NCBI GenBank assembly: GCA_013397795.1
Contig: VZTJ01000251.1
Coordinates: forward strand, 1-64,000
Length of the DNA stretch: 64,000 nucleotides
DNA from: Orthonyx spaldingii
Taxonomy: Eukaryota > Chordata > Aves > Passeriformes > Orthonychidae
Direction of reading: 5' to 3'
This document shows, piece by piece, positions 14,001 to 26,000 of this stretch (positions are counted from its first letter, which is position 1; every line of letters starts with the position of its first letter). The notes under the pieces are model-generated. The model was not told where the DNA came from and ran no database searches. It worked only from the letters and a program-made list of their open reading frames with translations. The position numbers and the translations under genes are program-made.

Positions 14001-16425
14001 TATTCCTTGTACATAGCATGTTACAGTAACAACTCTGGCAGCAGTAAGGGACATGCCTTTGAAAGCAGTGACCTCCTTTCAAGTGGAAATAACATTGGAA
14101 ATAATGAAGTAGAAAATCAGTGATTTTTAAAAGTATGTACTTCAATATTCTGTTGAAAGTGGAAAAAGACCTTAAAGTTCAGAAATGCCATGTCTCAAAA
14201 GTTTTTTTGTTGGAGATTATGAAAATAATGTGTATCCATGAAAATAGGTGTGCAAGGTATTGCAAAAGATGTGATTTTACATACAAAACATGAACGAACT
14301 AAAGTCTCTGTTTTGAGTTTTAATATGAAAATCTTTGGACTCCAAAAAAAAAAGTCTTTTCTGCTTTCCTGACTTCCCTCCTTCATCAAATAAAAGCACT
14401 AGTATATGAACAAACAGTAGAATAGAGAAGTGTCCATCAAGCATCACACTTGTCTACAAATCCTCTGCAGCCATACCTGACTATGAAAGATATGCAATTC
14501 TTTAGCAAAGTCTGCTCAGTGATGGCAAATACTTTCTGTTTTGCTACCCAAAATTCAAGAGGGCCATTTATGGCAGCTGGAAGGTCCATGAGAGTACCTT
14601 ACGCTCCCCTACGCAATGGTACATAAAGGATAATGCATTCATATAGAAGATTTTAAAACATTTCCCAAATGTTACTATCCTAATAGAGTGGTACTGGGCC
14701 ATTTTCATAAGCTTAGGAGGAAAGGACAAGATTTTCTCCTTAAAACTCCGTGCTGCTGGCAATCAGCATATCCATGGCAAACTGCAGGGGGCTATCTACC
14801 ACCTTTAAAAACAGCATGCTCCCACAGATTTTCATCAACACATGTCAGAGTCTTCCCCAATAAGAGAAGTAAATCTCTACAGAAGAAGTGAAAATGAGGA
14901 AGAAGTGGCTTATGTTATGGTCCTAATAAGTACTGCTGCTATAGTTTCTCCAACCTTCATTTGTAATATGTATTGAAGAAGCTTTCTGTTGAAGTTGTTT
15001 TCTCAGCATCTTTCAGACTTGAAAATTTCCCACATTATACATCTTTGGTTTTTAAATATGGTTTTGGGTTATAACCAATTTTATTTCATGGTTAGAAGAT
15101 CAGTAAGATATAACGGCGTATGTTTGCTTCTGTACAAAATAATTCCCAAAGTTAGGCTTGCCTGCCTACGTACCCAAACAAAACAGAAACTGGTTTTTAG
15201 ACAGGTAAGACTGATCTGTGATACAGCTCAGTTGTATCATCACACAAACATTAATACAGCAGAAAAAGGAGAGAGGGAATACTCACCTGGGGTTGAGACG
15301 AGATGAGACCAGCTGTTTTCAATAGGTTTGTGAATTTAGAATTTATAGAAGTCTGCTGTGTAACTGCATCTGAACAAAGCTTTTATTTGACAAATATATC
15401 CAGCACAGGGGTTTGGTTAATGAAAACTATCTTTAGCTAAGGTCTTACTGCAGCAAGAAACTTGGTTTTACAAACTGCATCTGAGAGATATACATACCGC
15501 ACGACCTTATCTCCTATTTATCGAAAATGGCATGTCCATTCTCACTTTCCAGCTAAACTCTTTATGGATAATTGCATGTTTTCTTTGACATAATTTATTA
15601 TCTTACTCAGACAGCACTCTCCATCAGTAGTGTTAGAATAAAACAACACAGCTGGTTATATCTCAGGGGTGGAGTCTCCTTTTCTTGAGTTTTGTAATTT
15701 GTTTCTAACTGACGATGCAGCAGTATAGCATGGACTCCACATTCCTAATATTTCACCAAGTCAAAACAACTCTAGTGCTTAGTATAGCAGATCCTGTCTT
15801 GTCAAAAAAACTTTGAAATCAAAAAAACACTTGGAACTCACATGACCACTAATCCCTCATAAATAAAACAGCATCACCATTTTTTTTACATGCTTATAAT
15901 AGATGCTAGGCATCTTTTAAGACACTTGTTTTGGTTTTAAATTTTTTTAATTTCTGGCAGCTGAAGAGGAACTGTCAGTGTGATTTCAGCCTTAAAGAAA
16001 GCGCTAACTATCTTTACTGCCTAAATCCATAGTCTTGTCTCTCCAGCCAGTACAAAGCTGAACTGCTGTGGTGTAAAAGTTAGTGACATTTGTTCAGAGG
16101 AAGACCAGTCTTCCCTGAGCTCCATCACAGCTGTTTGCTGAAAGCTCTTTTGTCATATACATGCCTCCTCCCACCATCCATTTACATAGATCTTTTGTAT
16201 CAATTTTACCAGTCATGAGGGCTTGAACTGATACAACTCTTCAAAACACCCTTTCCATGTGTGTAAGAATTATGGGGAAAAAGAAAAAATGAAGGAGTCC
16301 CCTTAAAATGAAATACCTCAGCACTTCAAAATTCTGTATCACTAAATTCTATTTGAAAATTGTTAACTTCAACTGAGTGGCTCTAGAATTGCAAGCTGCT
16401 TTCTGTAATTAATGGGTCCCTACAC
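8056..16425. other. Long intergenic stretch, no gene recognised
   Basis: AT-rich DNA with many short frames on both strands. The only GC-richer patch is about 12260-12670. It starts with a TATA-like ACTATAAAAAC near 12293 and holds two overlapping frames of 93 and 116 codons. The translations match no family I recognise and no splice sites surround them. Around 13450-13870 the sequence is moderately GC-rich and may be an ancient repeat. No exon of LINGO2, the expected upstream neighbour, is visible. Confidence 0.5.
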
Positions 16426-16429
16426 AGTC

Positions 16430-16620
16430 ACGCCGGTGCATTTAGTGATCGCACTGGAACAGGTTGCTCACAGGTTGTGGATTCTCCCTCACTAGAGATA
16501 TTCAAGAAACATCTGGACACAATCCTGTGCCATGGGCTCTGGGATGACCCTGCTTGAGCAGGGAGGTTGAACCAGATGACCCACTGTGGTCCCTTCCAAC
16601 CTGACCCATTCTGTGATCAG
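16430..16620 (+). mobile_element. CR1 LINE 3' end, 5'-truncated
   Basis: Reads in the sense direction like the terminal part of a chicken-repeat-1 element: the run GGAACAGGTTGCTCA, then the conserved phrases around TTCAAGAAACATCTGGAC, CAGGGAGGTTGAACCAGATGA and GGTCCCTTCCAACCT. It ends near TTCTGTGATC. CR1 inserts by target-primed reverse transcription, and most copies are 5'-truncated like this one. Confidence 0.85.
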
Positions 16621-18424
16621 TGAAGTAGTAATGTAATGACAGCAGTCTGGGATAGCACCACTCAGATACAAACGGGTGAGGGGCAGCTAGAATCAATACT
16701 AGAAGTTGTGTGTATTTCATTTATATTCACAGGTCAAGCTCAAATTTGCATGGGCCCTAGTACTTTTTAAAGTCTGAGTTTCTAAGAACAAGTTAAAACT
16801 AATAACAAGAGACTCAATGAATGTGCAGTGACAGTGCAAGCATGCTTCACTGGTTGTAACACGGATGTGAAACAGCCTTAAACCATCACCCAGAAGTACT
16901 GAGGAAAGGCCCATCATTCACCTCTTATAAGAATGAATAGCTGGGGATAAGGGAGTGCAAGCTTTGTTTTCTCTAAATCTGCCTTCACGTTGCTTATGTG
17001 TACATAAAGCGTAATCTCAGCACTGATACCTGCACTACCACTGAGTGCCCCTGCTTCTTGCAAATTCAACCAACCCTTTCCATTTGATCTCTTTTACCTT
17101 GGACATTAATTTTGTGGCAATCTCCTGTGGCTGAAAAAGAATTTAATTACTGGGAAATTAGCTTTCTTCAATGTCAGTTTTATGCAGTGATGCAAGCTGC
17201 ATTGTCTGAGTGCCTGCATGGTTTCACTGAAGCAGGGCAGCTATGTAATACCATATTTCCCCGGCCTTACTCCACCAAGCTGCGTAACTGAATTCCACTA
17301 TATTTTATTCCTTTCCCTTTCTGTAGATGTATTTCCTTATTCTAAAGTATGACATCAGTCATGATTATGATTCAGGATGCCATACTAAAAACATAAATAA
17401 AATTGTGATGTGTATTCACTTGAGCTCAGTCCCTGAGCTCATTTTCATCTTCTGTGTTGCAGACTCTCTAATTTCTGTGCAGATGTGCAGCATTACGTTT
17501 CATAGGCAGATGTATTCTCTGTCAGGGGAAAAATAATCTGCTTACACTGCAGCCCATAATTTATCTAATGTGTTCACAAAAGGCACCTGCAGAAATATTG
17601 TTAAGTCTCTTCAGATTATATGCACTGAGACTATTACTCTCTTCTCTGTGAGAAGAAAATATTCAACAGAGCAGGAAAAGAAAAAGACAACAACCATATT
17701 GCTACAACAGGCAAAAATTTCACTCTGCCAACACTACCACTACAGCACTTAGAGACTCATCTATAGGTTTGAGAAAAAGGGTTTGTAACATGATTATGTT
17801 TTTTGTGTAGAACATGATGATTTGACTTTAAATGTAGAATTCTCAAGGCAGTTTATAATGGGAAAACTGATACAGCAATACCAAGTGTCTTACACAAGGC
17901 TACAAGACGATTTAGTTACAAAAGGAAAATGAACCTTACATCTTCATTTCTGAAGTCCACTTATTACTGATCTGATACCAACTGGATTTTTTTACTGTAA
18001 AGCTTGGTGTCTACAACTGCATGATAATCAATTTATACTGTCTTATTAAATACAAAAACCCTTTTTTTATAAATCGCATAGATTACCATTTAGACAAGAG
18101 GTGAGTAGTGAAATTCCACAGTTTGATACCTAATCTTTGTATTAAACAAATTAAATAGCAGTAACTTTTCAAACTAGAGTTTAATTCCATTATTCCTCAA
18201 ACTTTTCTGTAATTGTCACACAAATTTTGTCTGGTTTTTTTACTTTTATTGGAGCTTTGCTTCTCAAAAATTAAAATTACAATCCAACACATAGACATAA
18301 GCAATTTCATGTTCAGTATTTGTTTTTACAATCATTAATTAATTTAAAAGGCAAATTTTAGCTGACTGAAGACTACATTTTTCAATGTGATGCTATTCAA
18401 TTGTCTGTCATTAAAGAATTTTTA
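16621..18424. other. Intergenic DNA, no gene seen
   Basis: AT-rich sequence with only short chance frames. No repeat family or RNA gene is recognised. Confidence 0.5.
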
Positions 18425-18575
18425 CAGGTTGCGCAGGGAGGTCATGGCATGTCTCCGGTGATATTCAAAACCCACCTGGACATGTTCCTGTGTAACCTGC
18501 TCTAGGTGACCCTGCCTTGGCAGGGAGGTTGGATGGGATCATCTCCAGAGGTCTATGATTCTATGGTTCTATAAT
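18425..18575 (+). mobile_element. CR1 LINE 3' end
   Basis: A short, 5'-truncated CR1 in sense orientation. It shows the CACCTGGACATGTTCCTGTG and GCAGGGAGGTTGGATGGGAT phrases and closes with the CR1 hallmark tail of ATTCTATG-type octamers (TATGATTCTATGGTTCTATA). Confidence 0.9.
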
Positions 18576-18805
18576 TAAAATCACCACAGTCACTTACATG
18601 TTAGAGGTATTTATTTATTTACAGCCTAGAAAAGAAACCTGAGGAGTATCCTGAAGTACCCCGAAGACTTTTGTCTTTGGCAGCTTGAACAGGCCCACAT
18701 AGGAAGTCTTAACAGGACACAAGAGACCTGAAGTGTGATTTTTTTTATTTTTTTTTTTTGAGTCATACCCTCCCAATTTAAACACAAAAATCACTCTCCT
18801 GAAAA

Positions 18806-19100
18806 TTCACGGAAACGTTAGGGTTGGAAGGGACCATCCAGTTCCAACCCCGCTGCCATGGGTCACCTCGCACTACACCAGGTTGCTCAAGGCCTTATCC
18901 AACCTGGCTTTGAGCACTGTCAGGGATGGGGCATCCACAGCTTCTCCAGATAACCCGTTCCTGTGTCTCACCACCCTGACAGTAAAGCACTTCTTCCCAA
19001 CATCTAATCTAAATTTCCCCCTCTTTCAATTTGTACCATTCGTCCTTGTCCTGCCACTACAATTCCTAATGACGAGTTCCTCTCTGGCTTCCCTGTAGGC
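18806..19100 (-). mobile_element. CR1 LINE 3' end immediately upstream of the C9orf72 CpG island
   Basis: Reverse-complement CR1. It shows GGGTTGGAAGGGACCATC, AGGTTGCTCAAGGCCTTATC, CAGGGATGGGGCATCCACAG, and the run to TAAAGCACTTCTTCCCAACA. The element ends about 250-300 bp before the CpG-dense C9orf72 promoter, so it marks the upstream edge of the promoter region. Confidence 0.9.
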
Positions 19101-19396
19101 CCCCGGACAGGACTGCTTAAGTAAGAGGACTAAAGGTACTCGCCGCGTACCTGCAACACTAAACCAACCTCGCTCACCAGTACCTTCACCATTCCACATG
19201 CACTGTGTGTGGATATCAACCCAACTCCGTCAGTACCAACTTCCTCTTTTAGGCTTAAAAGCCCCTCCATAAATTGTACCGGATGCTCCCGGCGCAATAC
19301 AGTTTCATCTTTTGGCTTCCTCCACAAACTGCACTGGATTGGGCCTGTTTCCTTCCACCGTGACCCGCCGGACGTGACCCGCTCCCTCGACAGGGA

Positions 19397-19587
19397 CACA
19401 CCGGCACGGCTCCCCCGGCCAGGCCGGTCACACCGGGGCGGTCACATCGGCACGGCTCCCCCCGCCCCGGCCCGGGCAGTCACATCGGCACAGCTCCCCC
19501 GTCCCAGCCCAGGCAGTCACACCGACACGACTCCCCCAACTCGGCCCGGAGTGGTGACACCGGCACGGCTCCCTGGACCCGGGGCGG
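19397..19587. repeat. GC-rich minisatellite, about 37-38 bp period, in the C9orf72 promoter
   Basis: Imperfect tandem units each start CACAYCGGCACRGCTCCCCC or a variant. They begin at 19397 (32 bp), 19443 (38 bp), 19481 (37 bp), 19518 (38 bp) and 19556 (partial). A 14-bp partial unit at 19429 interrupts the series. The array lies directly upstream of the probable transcription start and consists largely of C-runs and CpGs, so copy number may vary and affect promoter methylation. Confidence 0.8.
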
Positions 19588-19661
19588 CGCCGCGCCTGCG
19601 GAGCCCGCGGTGTGCGGCAGGGGCGGGGCGGCGCAGGCGCGGGGCGGCGGCCGGAGCCGAG

Positions 19662-19690
19662 GTGAGGCGGGCGCGGGGCCGGGGCGGCGG
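19662..19690 (+). promoter_or_regulatory. C9orf72: Candidate intron 1 start with a single GGGGCC unit
   Basis: Directly after the candidate donor GAG|GTGAGG, the sequence reads GCGGGGCCGGGGCGG. This is one exact GGGGCC hexamer (19675-19680) followed by GGGGCG. In humans a GGGGCC tract in this intron expands in ALS/FTD. Here there is no tract. Positional equivalence to the human repeat is inferred from its place after a first-exon-like donor, not from alignment. Confidence 0.45.
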
Positions 19691-19910
19691 GCGTGTATTA
19701 GTGTCTGGGGAGGTATTGGTGGCCCTTCTGCAATGCGGGGAAAGGAGCGGGGCCCTCCCGCAGCTGCCTCCCCCGCCGCCGCCCCGGGAGGTTCAGACCA
19801 GACCCGAACGTTGCGACACGGGCCTGATCCGGGCCGGCAGCGCGGAGGTGCCGCAAACACTGAGGTGGCAGCGGCCGCGCCTTTGGAGAGGCGGAGGTGA
19901 AAGCAAGCCT

Positions 19911-20778
19911 CTGGTCAGCCCGTGGTTGCGAGGAGTCTGGTGGGTGGCTGGCGCCGTGTCTTCCCTGAAGATCGTAAAGTCATGGTTGTGTCAGGTAGCC
20001 AAGTCAGATGGCCTTGGCTTCCCCGCTGCCTCCTGAGAAGGAGCCAGAGCGAAAGAGGCTTTACCCTTCTGCTGTGAAGAAATAAGTAAAAAAGGAAAAA
20101 GAAGTTCACATATAGAGCTGTGGCGAGTTACAGCTGCGGTAATGAGGTGTGCGTTCCTGCTCCTTTGGTCCCGTGTGCGATTCTCTGCTGCTGTCACATG
20201 CAGTGCTGCAGGCAGAGAGGAGAGGAAAGTTGCTTTCTGCTTATGTGAGGTCTTCTTCAAAATAAGAGGGGTTGTAGCTGTTACAGTTTTCTGTCCTTGT
20301 TTGAATTTGTTTGCAAACCTTTTTTATTTCATGTCTTCCTGTGACTCTAGCATAACTTTTAGGGAAGATGGAACTTCCTGTTAATCTTCTGCAGCCTCAT
20401 CAGAATGGGGAAGCTGTAGAGTTCGTGGAAACTGCTAGGGAAGGTGTTCAGAGATTGTGTCCACACAAGATAAAAAGTTATCCATCAGTACAGTCCATAA
20501 AGTGCTGAGCACTTGTCTTGTATCATAACACCTTGCGTGTGATGTAAAGGATATATTTATCATGTCAGTTTTCTTACACAAGCTGTAAGTTGTGCAGGTT
20601 CATCATACTTCTCTAGTGAGTAAAGGACATTTTAGGTCTGAATAATGATTGTAAAGCATGTCACTTTGTTATGTGGAACATATATATGTATATGTACATG
20701 CTTCATTCTTGTATGGAGTCTACAATGAAATCTCTGGTGAAGAAGTCAGGTTGCCTCTTGAAAGTGTCATGTGGAAAC
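19911..20778. other. C9orf72 intron 1, unremarkable part
   Basis: Sequence between the CpG island and an inserted CR1. Short frames only, with no further exon evident. Confidence 0.55.
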
Positions 20779-21042
20779 AAAAGAATTGTGGAAAGGCTTT
20801 GGCTGGAAGGGACCTTAGAGATGAGGTAGTTCCAACACCCCCTGCTCTGACACGCATGCCATGTACTAAATCAAGTTGCTCAATGCTCCATCCAGCCTGG
20901 CCTTGAGCATTTACAGGGATTGGGCATCCAATTCTGTGGACAACTTGTTCCAGTGCATCACCACCATCGCAGTAAAGAATTTATTCCTAACATCTAATTA
21001 AATATTTCCTGTCTTTTTTTAAAACAAGTCCTGTCACTACCT
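20779..21042 (-). mobile_element. CR1 LINE 3' end in C9orf72 intron 1
   Basis: Reverse-complement CR1 with GGCTGGAAGGGACCTTAGAG, CAAGTTGCTCAATGCTCCAT, CCTTGAGCATTTACAGGGAT and CAGTAAAGAATTTATTCCTA. It ends about 80-100 bp before the acceptor of the first coding exon. Confidence 0.88.
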
Positions 21043-21164
21043 GCCTATGTAAAAAGAAGATGAGATAATTATGACGGCTGCTCTAATTTATCTTTTTTTC
21101 CTACAAAAACTTCTTTTTTTAGGTAATGTAAGCATTTCAGTTACACAAGAGAGAGGAAACAGGC

Positions 21165-21608
21165 ATGTCAGCTCTTTGTCCACCACCGTCTCCTGCAGTT
21201 GCTAAGACAGAAATCTCTTTGAATGGCGAGTCACCATTATTAGCTGCCACTTTTGCTTACTGGGACAATATTCTTGGCCCCCGAGTGCGGCATATCTGGG
21301 CTCCAAAGACAGAACAGGTGCTTCTCAGTGACGGCGAAATAACTTTTCTTGCTAACCACACCCTGAATGGAGAAATACTTCGGAATGCAGAAAGTGGTGC
21401 AATAGATGTGAAGTTCTTTGTTTTGGCGGAAAAAAGAGTAATCATTGTGTCATTAATCTTTGATGGAAACTGGAATGGAGACAGAAGCACATATGGACTA
21501 TCAATTATACTTCCTCAAAGTGAACTTGGTTTCTACCTGCCACTTCACAGAGTGTGCGTGGATAGGTTAACACATATTATAAGGAAAGGAAGGATATGGA
21601 TGCATAAG
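21165..21608 (+). CDS. C9orf72: C9orf72 coding exon 1 (residues 1-148)
   Basis: 444 nt, phase 0, ending ...IWMHK before GTAAGT. Upstream there are two possible acceptors: TTTTTTTAG|GTAATG at 21122 with the stronger pyrimidine tract, and GCATTTCAG|TTACAC at 21140. Both give the same protein start. It encodes the longin-type domain. Confidence 0.97.
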
Positions 21609-23036
21609 GTAAGTTTATTGTTCATTACTTAAAATAATTGTTAGACTGTCTTGTGCAGAAGCAAAAACTGAGATGCTGTGACATCCATTATGTAGCAGTG
21701 CAGACACACAAACCAGAAAAGGCTGGTCTCTACACAGTTTTGAAGGTTAAAGGTTATCAAATTATTATGTCAGCAAACTCAAGGTTGGGATTTTTAGCCA
21801 CAGGATTTATCCTGGTGATATTATATATCCTCTACAAGACTGTGTAGTTAAAAGAGGTTTCCTGTACAGGTTTTCATCTCTCTGAATTTCACATAAATTG
21901 TTACTTTTAGTTGTGTTAATTTGTGTATTTAAAGTAGGTGTAATTTTAAATTCACTGTTTCAAAAAATTATTTTCCTAAGAGGTCCAGAAAAGGGAATTG
22001 ATGCAATTAATCTTTTCATTGCTGTTACAGCTTTATTTTTAAAAAAGAGGGTGTTAACAAATGGTTGGTCAGGACTTAAACTGTGTAGAACTAAAGGGAG
22101 ATGTACAAAAATACATTTGCTTTAATCCAAATATTTCTACTTCTGAAACTCAAGAAGGAAAACATTCTAAATTTGTCTTAAGCATCGAAACTCTTACCTT
22201 TGGGTAAATCATGGGTATTTCCATATTAAGTGAAAAGTTTTGTGTATTTTTCTTGAAAATAAATAACAGTCTAATGATAAAAATTAAAATTTTTGTTGTG
22301 TTCATGAAGTCCAAGCTGTCTTGAAGCAGTGGATTGCACATCAGCTATAATGTATGTGGTGATGCACGTTTGCCTGGTATCTTCTGTTCTGAGACTTGTA
22401 GTCAACATACCTAAACTTACTCTTTGAGTGCTCTTATCTGAACTAATGAGAGAAATACCAAGCTGATGTTACTTTTGTGGTGGTGTTTCCTTTTGCTGTA
22501 TGGCCTGGTGATGGCTGGTAGTGCTTTCTGAAGCACTGGTTTCTCCTGCTTTCTGGGGTTTACATTTCAGAGGAAGGATAGTACATAAAGTTCTTTCTCA
22601 ATATAGTAGAGACACAAATATTTAATTCCTTATCTAGTCTTCTAAAACCCTGCAAGATGTTCGTGGTTTTGATGTAAGTGAATGCTATCTCATATTCCTG
22701 ATTACATTGCTTCTCTCAGTTAGTACTGTCTTATGTAGTACAGGCTAGCCTCTGTACTGTCTTCTAATGTGAGTGGTCAAATAAGAATTATCCATCATTT
22801 TTAGCTATAATACATTTTCTCAGTTTTTAGATATTGCTCCATACCAGTATGTTTTCACAGTAGAAGTAAACTTCAAGCAGCACCAACAGTGAAAAAAAAG
22901 TTTTCTGCTAATTTTTTTCTTTCTCAAAAATTGGTCATTAAGTTCTTCATTCTTTTTCAGATGTTCTTGAAGCAGGTAGGTTAGTTGAATCAGCTGAGAC
23001 AGTGATACATTCTGAAATAGACATTTATTACTTTTT

Positions 23037-23081
<45 letters not shown>

Positions 23082-26000
23082 GGAGATCACAGATCCCTGC
23101 GTTTATCTGCAGTTCTACAGTCTTATTTAGAAAAGAAAAAACTGCTTGGAAAATGTAGATTAAAATTTAGGCATGAGTTGTAGAATAATCATGACAATGA
23201 TAATGAATTAAGACTGGTTCATTCTGTAGTTTGCATTTTGAGGCAGTTTAGTAACTATGGTTACATACAGCAAATCAAAACACGTGCAAGTCCTGTTTGA
23301 AAGGTGTTGTGTATCCGTTCTGAACGTTCTAATTGTTGTGATTATTAGCTCTCATTAGTTCTGTGTAGAGCTAGACAACATTTCCAGCTAGACTAGAGAT
23401 TAGAAGAAGCCCTCTGAACTTGAGAATAATGAGAAACATGGAGCAGTGCTCAGACTGGCAAAGAAAGACAAGCAACTCTGAGCAAATCATCAATATGGGA
23501 TTAGAAACCTCTTTCATCTACTCCAATTTATGCTCTATATGTTTGTCTAAAAATTTGAAACAGTTATATTTCTGAAAAGAAGTGGCTTATACCATTTGTT
23601 CAGCCTTATCTTCAAGAAGACTGAGTTTTTAAAAGTCATTGTCAAGGATGTCTTCCTTCTCTGACTGAAGGATGGAGGTGCCCTGAAGGAGTCTGTCTTG
23701 TTCCAGGGTTATTTTTCACTGATGCATCTTTTAGATGGTTAGAAAAGTTTTATTACTGTTTCACGGCAAACTACTCCAGCTTATTCCATATTCATCTGCT
23801 CAGAAAATCCTCTCACAAGCTCTTTTCTCACTTGAAGTTGATTAACTCTGAGCAGGTCAGTCACTGGAAACTAATGAGTAACCAATAAAATCGCAATAAC
23901 CTGTCAGCATCTAGCAAAAGATATCATTAGTTCTCTCTGAGAAAAAATAGCATCTGCTATTTTTTGTGACTTGTATTGATGCTTCAGCGATTAATGCCAA
24001 ATTCTGTTTGTAAATAATAACCTTATTCTATTGTAAGTTCTTTTTAAATGCAGTTTTCTACTCAGCTGCTAATGAGTCTGTTTTCAGAGCTTTGTTCAGT
24101 TTCTTGTACATTGTGTTTTGTGTACTTTGAGGTTTCATGTCTCCTGTTTTTGGTTATAAAACAATGTTTTGAAGACTTGTAAGTGCCTCAAGAGGTGACG
24201 AAAAAAAGTCTTGTTTCCTACCCTTCCCAGTTAAATAATTTTTCTCATTCTGAAGATCTTATTTTTCTCTTGTTGCATCAGGAATTCTCAATCTATACTG
24301 TATCCATTTGAAAATAAAAATCTATACATAAAGTGGAATTCTTTACCATAATCTGACCATTTTCTTGATCTGTAATGAAGAAAATGTTTTGACATTGTCA
24401 TCAACACTTCCTTTCCTGCTACTCCTGCCCAAATGTGGGAGATGTTTGGTGGAGGGCAGAGCAGGGAGCGTTGAGCTATGTTGCATGACATCACTTCTTC
24501 CTAAAGCCAACTCTGTAAAAGAAAAAAGACTTGAACATCAAAATGTGAATCTAAGAAGCCTGATTCCACAGGGAGGAAACTGTACTGTGTGACTGTTGTG
24601 TTCATACGTACGTGAACAAATGCCAGAGAGTTTATATTTAACTGCTTCTCTTGCTCAGGAGAGGCAAGAACATTTCCAGAAGATTGTCTTGGAAGGCACG
24701 GAAAGAATGGAGGATCAGGTAAGGGCCATCTGGTGGATGTATATGGCATACCATTGCAAAACCATTTGACTGCATCAGGTTACTGTCGAAACTGGTGCTG
24801 CTTCTTATTTTTGGAATCCAGGAAGATGCATTGGACTGCCTAATAATGTGACATGCACAGTAGGTGAAGTTTTTGAAGACAGGATGATGGAAGCTGTGAT
24901 CAAATTAAAGGAAAATATATTTCATCACCTTAGGGGTAAAGTAGAAATCTATGAAGTATACTACCTTTGAAAAAAGGAAACTCATTAACTTGAACTTGAA
25001 GCTCTGTAAAGGTAGCAGCTTCCATAGTGTCACACCAGCCTCCTGTCGAGGTTGTTGTTTCATTAGGTTAGGTCACCTTTTTGCATTACAGAGATTTATA
25101 GTCTGTCATGTTGGAATTTGCTTATCTCACTTTAAGTACTTCTTGTCTAGGCCAATCAAAACTGATGCTGAAAATTAGCATAAGACCCAGAAATGCATTT
25201 TAGACGTGATGTTGAGAAGCCAAATATATGTTACCAGTTCATAATTGCTAATGAGCAAAGTCCAAAAAGTCTATGCATCAATTTCTGCTCATACTACCCT
25301 TCCAAGCAATGGGAAGTTATGGATGTTTTGCATGTAATACTGCAAGTTCATGTTAGTAGTAACTTCTAATACTACCCAATGTGCTTTTACTTCAAGCCTT
25401 TTAATTTATTGTGCAGGGTCAGAGCATCATTCCAATGCTGACAGGAGAGGTCATTCCTGTAATGGAACTCCTTTCATCTATGAAATCACACAGTGTTTCA
25501 GAAGAAATAGATGTAAGTTCTTGTTTTATTTGTATTCTGAATTTTTAAAAGGTGACTTTTTGTCCTCTGGATAAAATGTAGCTTTGGCCCTTTATTTTGG
25601 TACTCACTTTGCCAGAGAAAATGCCAATTTTTCTAAATTCCTGTATACTTCTGTTGCATCACATCAGGTTCTCCTGAGTGGTGTAAGAAATGGCAGTATT
25701 TTTTATGGTCATCACTTAGCAAAATTGGCTGCATAGGATGATGTCACTTTACAAGCGGAAAGGCAGTTTGATGCAAACCAAAATAAATGGGCAGATTAAT
25801 GGATTTGATGTTGATACCTGCTTCAGCACATTATGGTGTTCTCATGAAAAAAGTAGAATTGATCTGACATGCACCAATTTAAAGTATTCTGGACTTTTTT
25901 TTACAGAAAAAACAGGAGGAACTTGACTTGTGACTGGTGAAGACTTAATAATCAAGTTCCTTTCTCATTTTCAAAATGCTTTGTTTGAAGTCAGGTCATT

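Larger units (their letters stand above)
19340..19910 (+). promoter_or_regulatory. C9orf72: CpG-island promoter of C9orf72, including probable untranslated first exon
   Basis: A sharp rise in G+C and CpG density, 1.3-1.8 kb before the first coding exon on the same strand. C9orf72 is known to start from a CpG island with untranslated alternative first exons. The consensus donor GAG|GTGAGG at 19661/19662 could end such an exon, and GGCGGAG|GTGAAA at 19896/19897 is a second candidate. The long open frames over this region (up to 275 codons) are GC-composition artefacts. The start site itself cannot be fixed from sequence. Confidence 0.75.

Noticed and set aside
1..19000. LINGO2 coding exon expected upstream of C9orf72
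   Set aside because: No leucine-rich-repeat frame of the needed length is present; the gene must lie further left.
19209..20036. A 275-codon open frame over the C9orf72 CpG island
   Set aside because: It is explained by high GC content with few stop codons; it has low-complexity P/R/G-rich translation and other frames are open as well.
21165..21632. A 155-codon stand-alone gene
   Set aside because: It is the first coding exon of C9orf72 read eight codons into the intron; the GTAAGT donor at 21609 and the downstream exons show the true structure.
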